Origin: Notospermus geniculatus | Lineage: Eukaryota; Nemertea; Pilidiophora; Heteronemertea; Lineidae | Length of the DNA: 64,000 nucleotides | NCBI GenBank assembly: GCA_002633025.1 | Contig: NMRB01000421.1 | Span: forward strand, 62,001-126,000 | Reading direction: 5' to 3' | Shown: positions 1 to 10,300 of the stretch, piece after piece | Layout of the letters: each line of letters begins with the position of its first letter | Position numbering within the stretch: position 1 is the stretch's first letter | Made by a program: the position numbers and the translations under genes | The notes under the pieces: generated by a model | Seen by the model: only the letters and a program-made list of their open reading frames with translations | Database searches by the model: none | Told to the model about the DNA's origin: nothing

Positions 1-140
1 ACATGTAGGAGTGGAATGACGAAGCCCCTCACAGGTCGCTTTCTGAATGCCAGGCCGCGGTCACTTCTAAGTTACAAATTTGGTGATATGGCGTGTTATA
101 CAATGTAGGCCTACATGTATTTTCCAATTGTGCATTGCAG

Positions 141-3100
141 GCTCAACAGTCCTCATCAAGAAGAAATTTTCGGCCACTCAGTTTTGGGATGATTGCCGAA
201 AGTATAACGTCACGATCATTATGTATATCGGAGAGCTTTGCAGATATCTGATAAATCGGCCTGAGGTATGGCAACAGATGATGATAATGGCATGCAATGG
301 TATTTTGTGTATCATTTTTCAACACGGATCTTCTGGTGCATGGTGACACGATCAACGAATAATCATATAATACTCTAATTCCACCCATAGTCAGCAATGT
401 CTTGAAATTATGAATAATCTGACCAGTCCATGTGCAACAAAAGACTTGAAGTAACCAGGGCCCAGTTTCACAAAGAATCTTAAGTCTAAAGTTTGACTTA
501 AATGATCATGTGACCAGGTTTCAGCAAATCAGATGACTTAATTTCAGACTTAAGTTTTTTCTTAGACTTAAGATTGTTTGTGCAACTGGGCCCAGGTCTT
601 TTTAGGATGCTCCTAAACTCGCATCCGTGGCGAAGGAACAGTGCCCTAAGAAGACCTGATTTCCTCTGGATGCCACGGACGAAGAGTGCCTCCAATTCTA
701 AAAGCACTTCTAGTGACACCTATTGGTCATCTTCTGAGAATCGCGTAATCCGAAGAGGTTTCCAAGAGCAGGCAAGGGAGCTTGGCTTCATCTCTGCCGA
801 CTTCATGTCCACAACACGGCTCACAGACTAGATTTCCACATCGCACGATGAATTTGTATACAGTGTGCTGCCAGCGCCAGGTGCGCAAATAACTGGGATG
901 ATCTCCCAGACATGAATTTGTACGTATGTGTAGGCCCCTACTACCAGCTCAACCTGCAAACCACCACACCACAGGGATAAATCCATTAAACTATTGTGTT
1001 CGTAGGCAAAGTGTGATCGATTGTCTCTTTTTACAGAAAGCCAATGACCAATGTCATAACGTCAGATGTGCGTATGGCAACGGCCTCAGGCCCGAGGTCT
1101 GGAAAACATTCAAAGAACGATTCAACATCAGATTTATCAGGGAATGGTATGCATCAACTGAAGGCACGGGCTTCCTCATCAACGTGAACAATACTGAGGG
1201 GATGGTAGGGAGACTTTCTCCGATTTTCGTAAGTATGTCACCAGTAGAAATTGCTTTTAAGATAGCAGCACTCGTCACCACTTTCGTTGCTCGTACAGGC
1301 AATTTTCGTGGTTGGCTATTTTTGTGGCGGTTGCCGGTTTACAGCAGACGTCACCACTCAGTGGTCTCGTGTGCTGCTGATGGACATGCATCACCACAAC
1401 TGGCAACTAAGAGCAATTTTCGTGGTGAGAAATCAAACCGGTGTAATGTATGAGAATGCCCCCCGTATGACAATGCCCGCTTTATTGTTCGGCGGACACT
1501 CAAATACAGAAACACATGTTGATCAGTGCCTCCCCCATTGTCACGTCGCCGCTTTAATTCCGTCAATCTTTTGTTGGGAGGCACTGGCAAACGGGGGCAG
1601 TGAAAAAACATTACACCGGTTTGATTTTCGGCAACTTGTGGCAACTCGTGGTCAGCACATAATTTCCGTGGTGAGTGGTCGTTGCCGGCCACAGCACACT
1701 TGGCATTTTCGTGGCGACCACGAAAATTGCCTGTATGAGCAACGAAAGAGGTGATGTGTGCTGTAGGCTTGGCTCATACATGTATACTCTGTTGCCGCAA
1801 AATGTCGATGATTTTTAAATTAAAATTTTAATGTAGGCCCTAGGCCTACGTTTGTACGTGTGTAGTGTGCTTCCGAGGAAATACATGGCAGTTTCCTCTA
1901 TCTTCCGTATTTGTCGGTATGTGTGTATCAACGGATCAATTTCCTAAGAGTATGTAGCGGCTACGATGCCAACTTGGTACGTACGGCGGCAGTGGCATAA
2001 TTTTCAACCCCACTCCATTCTTTCGTACGCATTTCAGAGAGCCGTATACCCATACAGATTACTGAGGTACGATGTTGACGAGGAGACTGCGTACCGTGGT
2101 CCAGATGGCAAATGTGTAGAGGCACAAGTCGGTAGGTAGTGAAACCTTCCGAGTAATCTCAGCGGAAGATTTTTGTGTCTGTTAAAAAACATAAAATACC
2201 GATCATGATTACTTGTTATCTTCCAGGAGAACCTGGCCTTTTTGTCACTCGTCTCAACGATGGCAGGATGGAATTTGACGGCTACAAACATGAAAAGGGG
2301 AAGGAGGAAGTCAACGAGAAAAGGATTCTAAGAAATTGTTTCAAACGAGGAGATTCATACTTCAATTCTGGTGACCTGCTAGTCATGGACAAGATGTACA
2401 ATGTATCCTTCGTCGATAGGGTTGGGGACACCTTCAGGTATGGCGATCTTTGCCCATCTTTGCATAGGGAATCCAAAAAGCAGAGAGAAACCACTTTGAA
2501 TTACATGTATATGTAATAGTGAGTTTTCGCAACCACCCAGTTAGGCCCACACGACTACGCTATCTATTGTTCGGGTAAACTCAGACAATAGAAAATCGTT
2601 TGTCGGGCTGTCCGTGTGATTGCGAAAGCTTTCCTATGTGTCATAACCTGGCCGTTGCTGACATGCTTACATGTACATGTAAATGTAGGCCTATGCACAT
2701 GTGGATAGGGGAAGATTGGGAGAGTTGGGCCACAGGGAGAGTTGGGACACCCTCAATTTCATGAAGCTGGAGATAGTTGAGGACACCTACTGCCATTTAT
2801 ATTCAACAACAGGAACTACCTGTTTTATTGATATGAGGGACTTTGAAAAGACAGGTGCCTGTACAAAGTTTTGGCCAGAAATCCATTTTTCAGCCAAAAA
2901 AGTAAAAAAAATAAATTGAAGGTCAGACTTATTATATCTCCTACAGTCCAATGACCACTGATCATAGACGTGCTTGAATGAAGTTGAAACAGTCCTCTCG
3001 CTATTAAGAAACAGTCCTCTCCCTAGTAAGCCAAAGAAAAAAGTAGGTGGCCACACCCTGTCCTGGGAAGTTGGCCAAAATTAAACAAGGTGGGTTGTGG

Positions 3101-4391
3101 GAGAGTTGGGACACCGGATGTGAGAGGGTGGGCCACTGACAAAACTTAAGATTTGTTTTAAGGTTGCGATCTTTACATGTTTTTTTCACTGGAAAGAACT
3201 CGTGGAAACCGGTCTTGGCCAAGATTTTGAGCCAGTCCTGCTACCGGTACCTTGTTTTAATACGGGAAATCCATTCCAATTCAATGGAACAGTAAGCCTT
3301 TAAATTATATGCGGCCAAACTCGATCAGCTCCTCTGTGGCTCAACTCTCCCTGCTGCTGTGCCCAACTCTCCCACTTCCAGGGAGAGTTGGGCCGAATTG
3401 ACACCCTAATGGAAAATGATTCCCCCTCCTAAACCGTTGCATAAATAGAAATTTTGATGCCACAGTTAGGAAGCTTAGATCCAATAGTATCAGGTTCACA
3501 CCGAAGGAATTCTATCACAGGCTCCAAATGGGCTCAATGCATCTTAATGTAAAAAGTGGCCCAACTCTCCCAAGCTTCCCCTACTGGCATGACGTGGACT
3601 CGTGGAAGGAAAATGGCAATATGGCACATAGGTCTACTCATCCCAAGTACTTCCAGTGTCTCATTTGTATCGGGGAACTTAATGTGTTCCTCGAAACTGG
3701 TTTGAGTGTGGTTTGAAAGAATTTTTGAAAGTCTCTTCTTGTCTGGGTTTGCCAGCCTGATTTCAAGAAATTGGTCGATGAACAAATTACATGCATTATT
3801 TCAGATGGAAAGGCGAAAACGTCTCCACCACCGAAGTCGCCACAGTGCTTGCCGATGGCCAAGAGTGCATTGCTCATGTGAATGTTTACGGCGTAGAGGT
3901 ACCCGGTAGGTGTCGTTCTTCAACTGTCGTGTTGACCACCGGAATCTGTTTCCCCACGTTGGTCGCTCCAATTAGCTTGCAGATGTAATCCTTTGTCACG
4001 GTTATCTTGGTTACAGCATGCAGCTCCTTATTATATCTTCCTTCTAATCCGATCGTCCATACCATTCTTCATAGGTGCCGATGGTCGTGCGGGTATGGCA
4101 GCGATATCCCTACACGAAGGGCACGAAGTGACTGAGGAACTCCTCAGTGACCTCCATTCGCAAGTCTCCGAGTATCTCCCCGGCTATGCCCGTCCTTTAT
4201 TCCTACGGATACTGAGCGAAGTACAACAGACATCGACGTTCAAATATATCAAGAGTCAAGTTCAAAAGGAAGGATTTCACCCAACTAATATCAAAGAACC
4301 CCTGTTTTTGTTGGACGCAGCGAAGCATTCCTATGTACCACTGACTGAAGAGTTGTACCAGAAAATCTGTGACGGGGAACTGAAACTTTAA
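141..4391 (+). CDS. FATP/SLC27 very-long-chain acyl-CoA synthetase, copy A (3' part)
   Basis: Last six coding exons of a fatty-acid transport protein; the first exons lie left of the window. Exons by homology and GT-AG sites: 141-265, 1037-1228, 2038-2131, 2227-2437, 3805-3905, 4075-4391 (stop TAA). The family is a membrane-bound acyl-CoA synthetase that traps fatty acids as CoA esters. Visible: [16 protein letters not shown] and YIGELCRY in the first exon, GNGLR and the YASTEGT adenylate-forming motif in the second, and the family signature [19 protein letters not shown] split across exons four and five. The segment [15 protein letters not shown] is closest to what I know of FATP2 (SLC27A2). 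All frames and phases are intact and match copy B. Encoded residues differ from copy B at only two positions (E/K at the end of the first exon, V/I in KEEVNEKR), while several codon differences are silent, so this copy looks functional. Confidence 0.9.
1296..1733. mobile_element. TA-flanked inverted-repeat element with CA...TG ends (FATP-A intron)
   Basis: Starts CAGGCAATTTTCGTGG and ends with its inverse, flanked on both sides by TA (1294-1295 and 1734-1735). No transposase is visible, so it is a non-autonomous miniature element of Tc1/mariner type by target site. The matching intron of FATP-B carries the same insertion (11079-11309), so it predates the gene duplication. This copy is longer because a second element sits inside it (1442-1615). 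Confidence 0.75.
1442..1615. mobile_element. 174-bp nested insertion with CCGG target duplication
   Basis: Lies inside the element at 1296-1733. It begins TGTAATGT and ends ACATTACA, and is flanked by CCGG on both sides (1438-1441 and 1616-1619). The equivalent element in FATP-B has a single CCGG at this point, giving an empty site. TG...CA ends and a 4-bp duplication fit a short solo LTR; a DNA element with short inverted ends is the alternative. Confidence 0.6.
2708..3581. mobile_element. 874-bp TA-flanked inverted-repeat element with GG...CC ends
   Basis: Terminal repeats GGGGAAGATTGGGAGAGTTG and, inverted, GGGGAAGCTTGGGAGAGTTG; TA on both sides (2706-2707 and 3582-3583). FATP-B has the uninterrupted site GGATACTGG in the same intron, so this inserted after the gene duplication or was lost cleanly from B. 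The interior repeats GAGAGTTGGG-like motifs and has no long ORF. Confidence 0.8.
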
Positions 4392-4630
4392 TGAATTTGT
4401 CATTGGTACCGACGTGACTTATGGTATCCGTAAGCCTGATCTCTGTAAGGTACATGTACCGTACCTTTCGATGAGTGAGATAGAAACCTGTGGGGTAGGG
4501 AACCAATGCTTATCATCCAAGTCATCCATTATTTGCTTTTTTACGAAAGCTCGGTATTGTTACCCAGAAGAAAAATTACCGTCCAAAGATGTTGGGACAT
4601 CGAGAAATATCACGGTAAGGTGGGGTAATA

Positions 4631-4883
4631 GGGAGGTTTAGAAATCAAACGATAAACTTCAACGTTAACGACTGGGGTAATAGGGAGGTTTAGAAATCAA
4701 ACAATAAACTTCAACGTTAACGACTGGGGTAATAGGGAGGTTTAGAAATCAAACGATAAACTTCAACGTTAACGACAACGTTATTTTTGTACCGAAAATG
4801 CAATATAAAATATGGTGAATGTGTAGTATGTAAAATAACGTTGTCATAAAGTTTACGTTTATCGTTTGATTTCTAAACCTCCC
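4631..4883. mobile_element. GGGAGG-family TA miniature element, end amplified three times
   Basis: Ends GGGAGGTTTAGAAATCAAAC and its inverse, flanked by TA. The left end plus a few flanking bases is repeated in tandem with a 52-bp period (GGGAGG at 4631, 4683 and 4735). The paralogous site 3' of FATP-B (13349-13494) has a single left end. The family recurs at 14503-14653 and 14761-14914. Confidence 0.8.
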
Positions 4884-4983
4884 TAATATCAAGATGGGTG
4901 AGGTAGAACCGGGCGGTAGAGGACCATAATGCTTATCGTCCAATGTTCGCTTTTTATATCAATTCGGCGTTCTTAATACCCTG

Positions 4984-4989
4984 AATAAA
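4984..4989 (+). promoter_or_regulatory. Candidate polyadenylation hexamer of FATP-A
   Basis: AATAAA about 590 bases after the stop codon. FATP-B has the equivalent at 13595-13600 plus a proximal AATAAA at 13286-13291. The copy A counterpart of the proximal site reads AAGAAA (about 4568-4573), so copy A may rely on this distal site. Confidence 0.4.
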
Positions 4990-5215
4990 AATTACTCAAG
5001 GATTTTGACGTCTCAAAGTTGATGAAAACTGGGTCTACCTTTTTCACACCGGTGCCGCTTCTTTCGCAGTTGTAACCAGAGAATATGGAACAAACGGCCG
5101 GCACGAACATAGATCCTGAAGATATGTCATCAATAACTGCAGGTAGTGTTAGTGCTTCTAATCTAAATTAATTGTTGGCTTTCCAGTAAATGACATGAAG
5201 AGCGCCTAAAATTTG

Positions 5216-7052
5216 ATTACCGGTTTACGCTAAAAGTTCCAAAACTTCATACTTCTACGTTTTGAAGTGAGCTCTGTCTACTGATATCAAAATTTTGTGA
5301 AAAATTGGCAATTTTCAAATTATCGAAATTTTGATAATCTCAGATATCTCAGCAACCACTCAACATATTTTGATGAAACAAAGCCCCAAATCCTTAGAAA
5401 GTTCCACTCTACCACAACTGCAACAAAAATCACAAAAAAATTACGTAATAACAATGTTGATTTTTAGTGTTTTTTCTGATGAGCTATTACATAATATCGA
5501 TATTTCCGAATATCCAAAGTTTTAATGCAGAAATATGAGCAACAAGATATACTTTCATGTGCAACAAACCGTGTTAAAATTGGTCCAGTAGTATTTGAAA
5601 TATTCAAGATGTCAGGTGGAGATAAGCTTTTGTCAATGACTGTACATAGGCCTATAATATGAAGTTGTTGTCCGTCTATGATTTGCTTGAGGAACTGTGT
5701 CGTTAAACACTCATCTTTCGGCGATGTCCGATCCAAACCATGGATGACTGTTTCCCGATTACTTTTTCTTCGTCACATAGTCATTCTTCCTGAACGCCTC
5801 AAAAGATAGCACATGACTGACTAATTAACGCCCTAATTGGCTGGAATTTTAAAAAATCCTATTTCCTGAAATGGTATAGTTAATTGGTACATGTGCATGA
5901 ATTCAGAATACATATACAGTAGCCTACATGTAGGATCTACGACATGCCGAGTAGGCCTACATGTAGACGGGGGAATGCCTGTAAAAGAGATGCAAACATA
6001 CTACATATACCACTTCACTGTCCTGTTCATACCATCTTCACTGAGTTCAGGTCAAGACTCGGCTTCTCCTCCCTTGTAGGAAGAGGTTAGCGATTTCTAC
6101 ACGATGCATTATGCAGAATGGTTCATACCGAAATAAAAAAATAAATATATTCCGTGCATTATCAAGCAACACTTGCAGCTTCAAATTGAATCCAATTACA
6201 TGTAATTAGGTACAAAAATTACTTTATACATCGTACGTAGCGAAAATTCATAAGCTCGCCTTATCAATTTTTGATAGTAGCAATTAGAATATATATTATA
6301 TTCTTGATTGTAACAGTGGAACCTCTCTAAAGAGGGCATCTGACAGAAGCTGTCCTTAACTGAGAAATTCCTGATTGGAGAGGTTAAAATGAAGAAATGA
6401 CCACTTTGGTGTCCAAAGAAGAGAAGTGGCCTCCTGACAGAGTATCTGTTAAAGGAGGTTGCACTCTGCCTTCTCAGTGGCCAATGGTCGTTCGGGAAGA
6501 GAAATTAAAAGCTCGACCTTGTAGGCCTAATGTCCCTTAGTTTTGACCACGGCAGGTTCAACCACTGTCTGTGTGACAGGAATCTAGTCCCCCAGGAATC
6601 CAAGTCCAGTTGGGTGTGTTTCAAAATTGGTCACCCAAGAAAATGGGGCAAAATTTCCTTTGAAATGATCACAAAGATTTGTGCCATGGATTGTCCCGTT
6701 TTCCTTCAACGAGAGGAAAAAAAACTGTACGACAATTCGAAACTCCTGGGACACCCATTCCTTTTACAAGTACATGTACATCTATTCTGCTGGTTATGAC
6801 TATCCTTAGTATTCTGCATCACGTCTGATGTCAACCTATTTTTTCAATGTTCCAAATCTTGATTGTCATATAATATCATGCAAATTGTCTGCAACGAGCG
6901 CAATTTAATCAATGGATAACAATAACACCTGGGAACTTGGATGCAGTTCCTGAATGGTTCGTGGACGGCACAGTATGGGCTTGAACATAAGCAAAATCGA
7001 GCAGTTGGCTGTGTGTTGCGACTTATCAGCTGGAGGTTTACTGATAATTGGG
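5216..7052. other. Spacer between FATP copies
   Basis: No exon recognised. Similarity to the FATP-B 3' flank ends near 5215. About 6612-6690 is an inverted fragment of the GGGTGTGTTTC element family found complete at 51113-51533. The promoter or 5' untranslated exon of FATP-B should lie here, but I cannot place it. Confidence 0.5.
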
Positions 7053-7228
7053 GAGCTAGCCCACTTTCATTTACACTTTTGAGAACGAAAGGTTTGGTAG
7101 TCTCATTCTATCAGCAGTAACTGGGGGATGAATAAAACCCGTTTCTTAAGCATCCCCCAGTTACTGCTGATAGAATGAGACCATCAAACCTTTCGTTCTC
7201 AAAAGTATAAATGAAAGTGGGCTAGCTC
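7053..7228. repeat. Near-perfect 78-bp-arm hairpin just upstream of FATP-B
   Basis: Arms start GAGCTAGCCCACTTTCATTT and return as its inverse; a loop of about 20 bases separates them. It ends about 100 bases before the first recognised FATP-B exon. Probably a miniature foldback element. Confidence 0.8.
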
Positions 7229-7332
7229 TCTAACTATGATGTTGGTGTCTCACTCGTAAAGCCACTTTTCCACTGCCACAAAATTTGGCTCTGTTCAAGC
7301 GTGCCGCTCTTCTCTTTCCAGGTGCAGAAATT

Positions 7333-10300
7333 ATGATACTCTTCGCAATGATCGCCGGTGGCCTCCTCGCACTCGCAGCGATCATCGGAATGGGGTTCAT
7401 CTTCCCATGGCTTAGCGCAGACATGCATTTCATCTACACGTGCGCGATGTTGGTCCGTACGTTCCTCACCCTCGCGAAGTCGAGGACATTTATTGCGGAT
7501 CTCCTAGAAAAGGCAGCCAGGCGTCATCCACAGAGGACTATGGTACTGTTTGAAGACAAGGCGTATAGCTACGGAACAGTGGATAAGGAAGCTAACAAAG
7601 TTGCCCACTTCCTGCAGGAGATAGGACTCAAGGCTGGTGATACTGTTGCATTGATGTCGCTGAACGCGCCCGAATTTCTGTGGACTCTTTTCGGTGAGTT
7701 CAGTCTGCAGGTCACACTTCCCAGCATAGCGCTTAGTCCTCAATAATGTGAAGTAAAGAAGCATTAGCCGACCGAATGTTAAGGAAAACAGAATATGGTA
7801 GTTGACCACAATTTCTGAATTCGTTGGTCACATCAAATGGTTCATTGGAAATGGAAGGATGTAGATAAGCCGTGCCACTGGTGCGCCATCACGCAACCAT
7901 AAAGATCATATATGCAAGCCTCGGTTCATTGCGAGCACCGTATTCCAGCCCCATCATCATTCGATAGTCGGATGACGATGAAAAGGAAATAGTTCAGTAC
8001 TTAACAGAAGTCAATGAAGAATAAAATTTACTTACCATCCTGAGGTAATCGTGGTTCTTATAGGGCTTGCTCCCTACGTCACCGCCAAGGCTTAGCGCCG
8101 TATGCTTGCGTCGGACTTCAGCCACACTTTCATTAAAGTCTGACGTTTCTCAATGCTTCAAGCAAATAGAAAGGAACTTCAGCTATAGCCTACACTCTAA
8201 AAACTGAAGTGGTGAAATCAACACCTGAGGAGTTAAAATCAACACTTTCCAAGAGGGCTGTGAGTGACTGCTCTTATGGTGTTGATTCAACACTTTCTTA
8301 GGTGTTCACCAACGAAGTGTTGCAAGTCACTTGTGAAGTGCCCTGTTCCACTGTGGAAGTGACCATGGTCACTTGTCAAGTGACCCATTCCACTGTGGGC
8401 CCACACCTAACGCAGCCGGAGAATCATTCATGCAGTGAACTTTTTTTTTATTTTGGGCGATTTCCTTGGCTCTGTAGCCCTCTGCCGTATAAGTAGTAGT
8501 GATCTCCTTGGAAAGTGCTAGGCAGGAATACTTTAAAAGTTATAGTGGTATTCTTAGAAAGTGTTAAAACAACACTTTATTTCTATTCCAACACTTCCAG
8601 TGTATTACGTCACTCGTAAGTGGTGGGGCGGTCCTATTCCAACACTTTCAGTGTTTTACATCACTCATAAGTGGTGGGGCGGTCCCAAGTGTTTCAAGCC
8701 CGGTTTCAAGTGTAAGGCACCACTTCGAAGTGTTGCAATCAACAACTCTTTAAAGTGTGATGGTGACACTTTCCTCCACTTCAAGTGTTGGAGCAAGACC
8801 AACACTCCATAAGTGTGAGAATCTAACACTTCAGTTTTTAGAGTGTACTTAGGCCGACGTCGGACCCAAATATACGACCCTAAGAACCACTGATTTATAT
8901 CTCAGGATGGTTACTTGCAGGTTTATGTAAAATTGGCGTTCGAGTTGCCCTCCTGAACACGAATCTACGATCAAGATCTCTTTGGCATAGTATATCTGTA
9001 AGTGGTGCCAAGATGCTCATCGTTGGAAAAGGTAAGTGTCATGGGTACATGAAACGGGTGGATGAATTCAAGGTGCAACTGACCCGACATCGGATGCTTG
9101 CACGTATAGCTGGCAACTGATCTCAGTCCAAAGAAGACCATTATATTACACTGAAAAGAATGTACTGTACATGTAGATGCATTGAATGAAATTCAGTTTA
9201 CTTCGCTGATTTAAAACCACCATCAAAACACTTTGAGGATCCGATGTGGCAAGCTGTTTCATGGCATTGCTCAACTAGCGCTGTTCTTTTTTGACCAGAC
9301 TTACAGGATGCCATCAAATCCATATCTGACGAGCTGGAGTCAGCCGATTATGATGTGTGGATGCAGGGGGAAGATGTTCCACCACAGTACAAAGCTATGG
9401 ACAAACGAGTGGCTGGAATGAGTGCAGAGCCCATCGACCCCTCACTACGAAGTTCCATTGATATACGTGATCCTGCATTCTTCATCTATACGTCAGGAAC
9501 TACCGGTAATTGTAGCCTACCGTGTCCAAAGAATACGCAGATATGGAGAATTTTCGCAAGCTTCCTCGAGAACATACTGGGCGTGTTTCTTTTTATTCTT
9601 CGATGACTCAACATGCGACGAACGAAGTGAATCCAAATGGCGTTCCCGATGGGCTAGGCTGCAAAAAAATTTAATGGTAACTTGGAGCGGGAATCCCTTT
9701 CGTTCAAAACGTTCGCTTTTTTTCTTTAGGTCTTCCGAAGGCGGCGATCGTCACACATCGCAGATGCTGTGGCGCTATGGGACTCATGAACAGGGCGTGC
9801 AACATGGGCGTAGATGACGTTGTCTACGTACCACTGCCGCTGTACCACGCTTCGGGTCTCATCCATGGAATTGCTGGTTCTCTGTACACGGGTAAGCCGT
9901 AGAACCGCTCGACTATCTTATTATCCACAACTCACATTTGTGACTTACATGTAGGAGTGCAATGACGAAGCCCCTCACAGGTCGTGTTATACATGTACAT
10001 GTACATGTATTTTCCAATTGTGCATTGCAGGCTCAACAGTCCTCATCAAGAAGAAATTTTCGGCCACTCAGTTTTGGGACGACTGCCGAAAGTATAACGT
10101 CACGATCATTATGTATATCGGAGAGCTTTGCAGATATCTGATAAATCGGCCTAAGGTATGGCAACAGATGATGATAATGGCATGCTGGCCTAATGGTATT
10201 TTGTGTATCATTTTTCAACATGGATCTTCTGGTGCATGGTGACACGATCAACGAATAATCATATAATACTCTAATTCCACCCATAGTCAACAATGTCTTG

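Noticed and set aside
5094-5142. ATG...CTGCAG mini-exon, also at 13696-13744
   Set aside because: It is duplicated with the FATP 3' flank, followed only by a weak donor (GTAGTG), with no partner exon. Too little to call a gene.
7285-7332. Upstream extension of the FATP-B start
   Set aside because: The extension has no ATG and crosses an acceptor-like CTTTCCAG; the ATG at 7333 gives the family's normal length.
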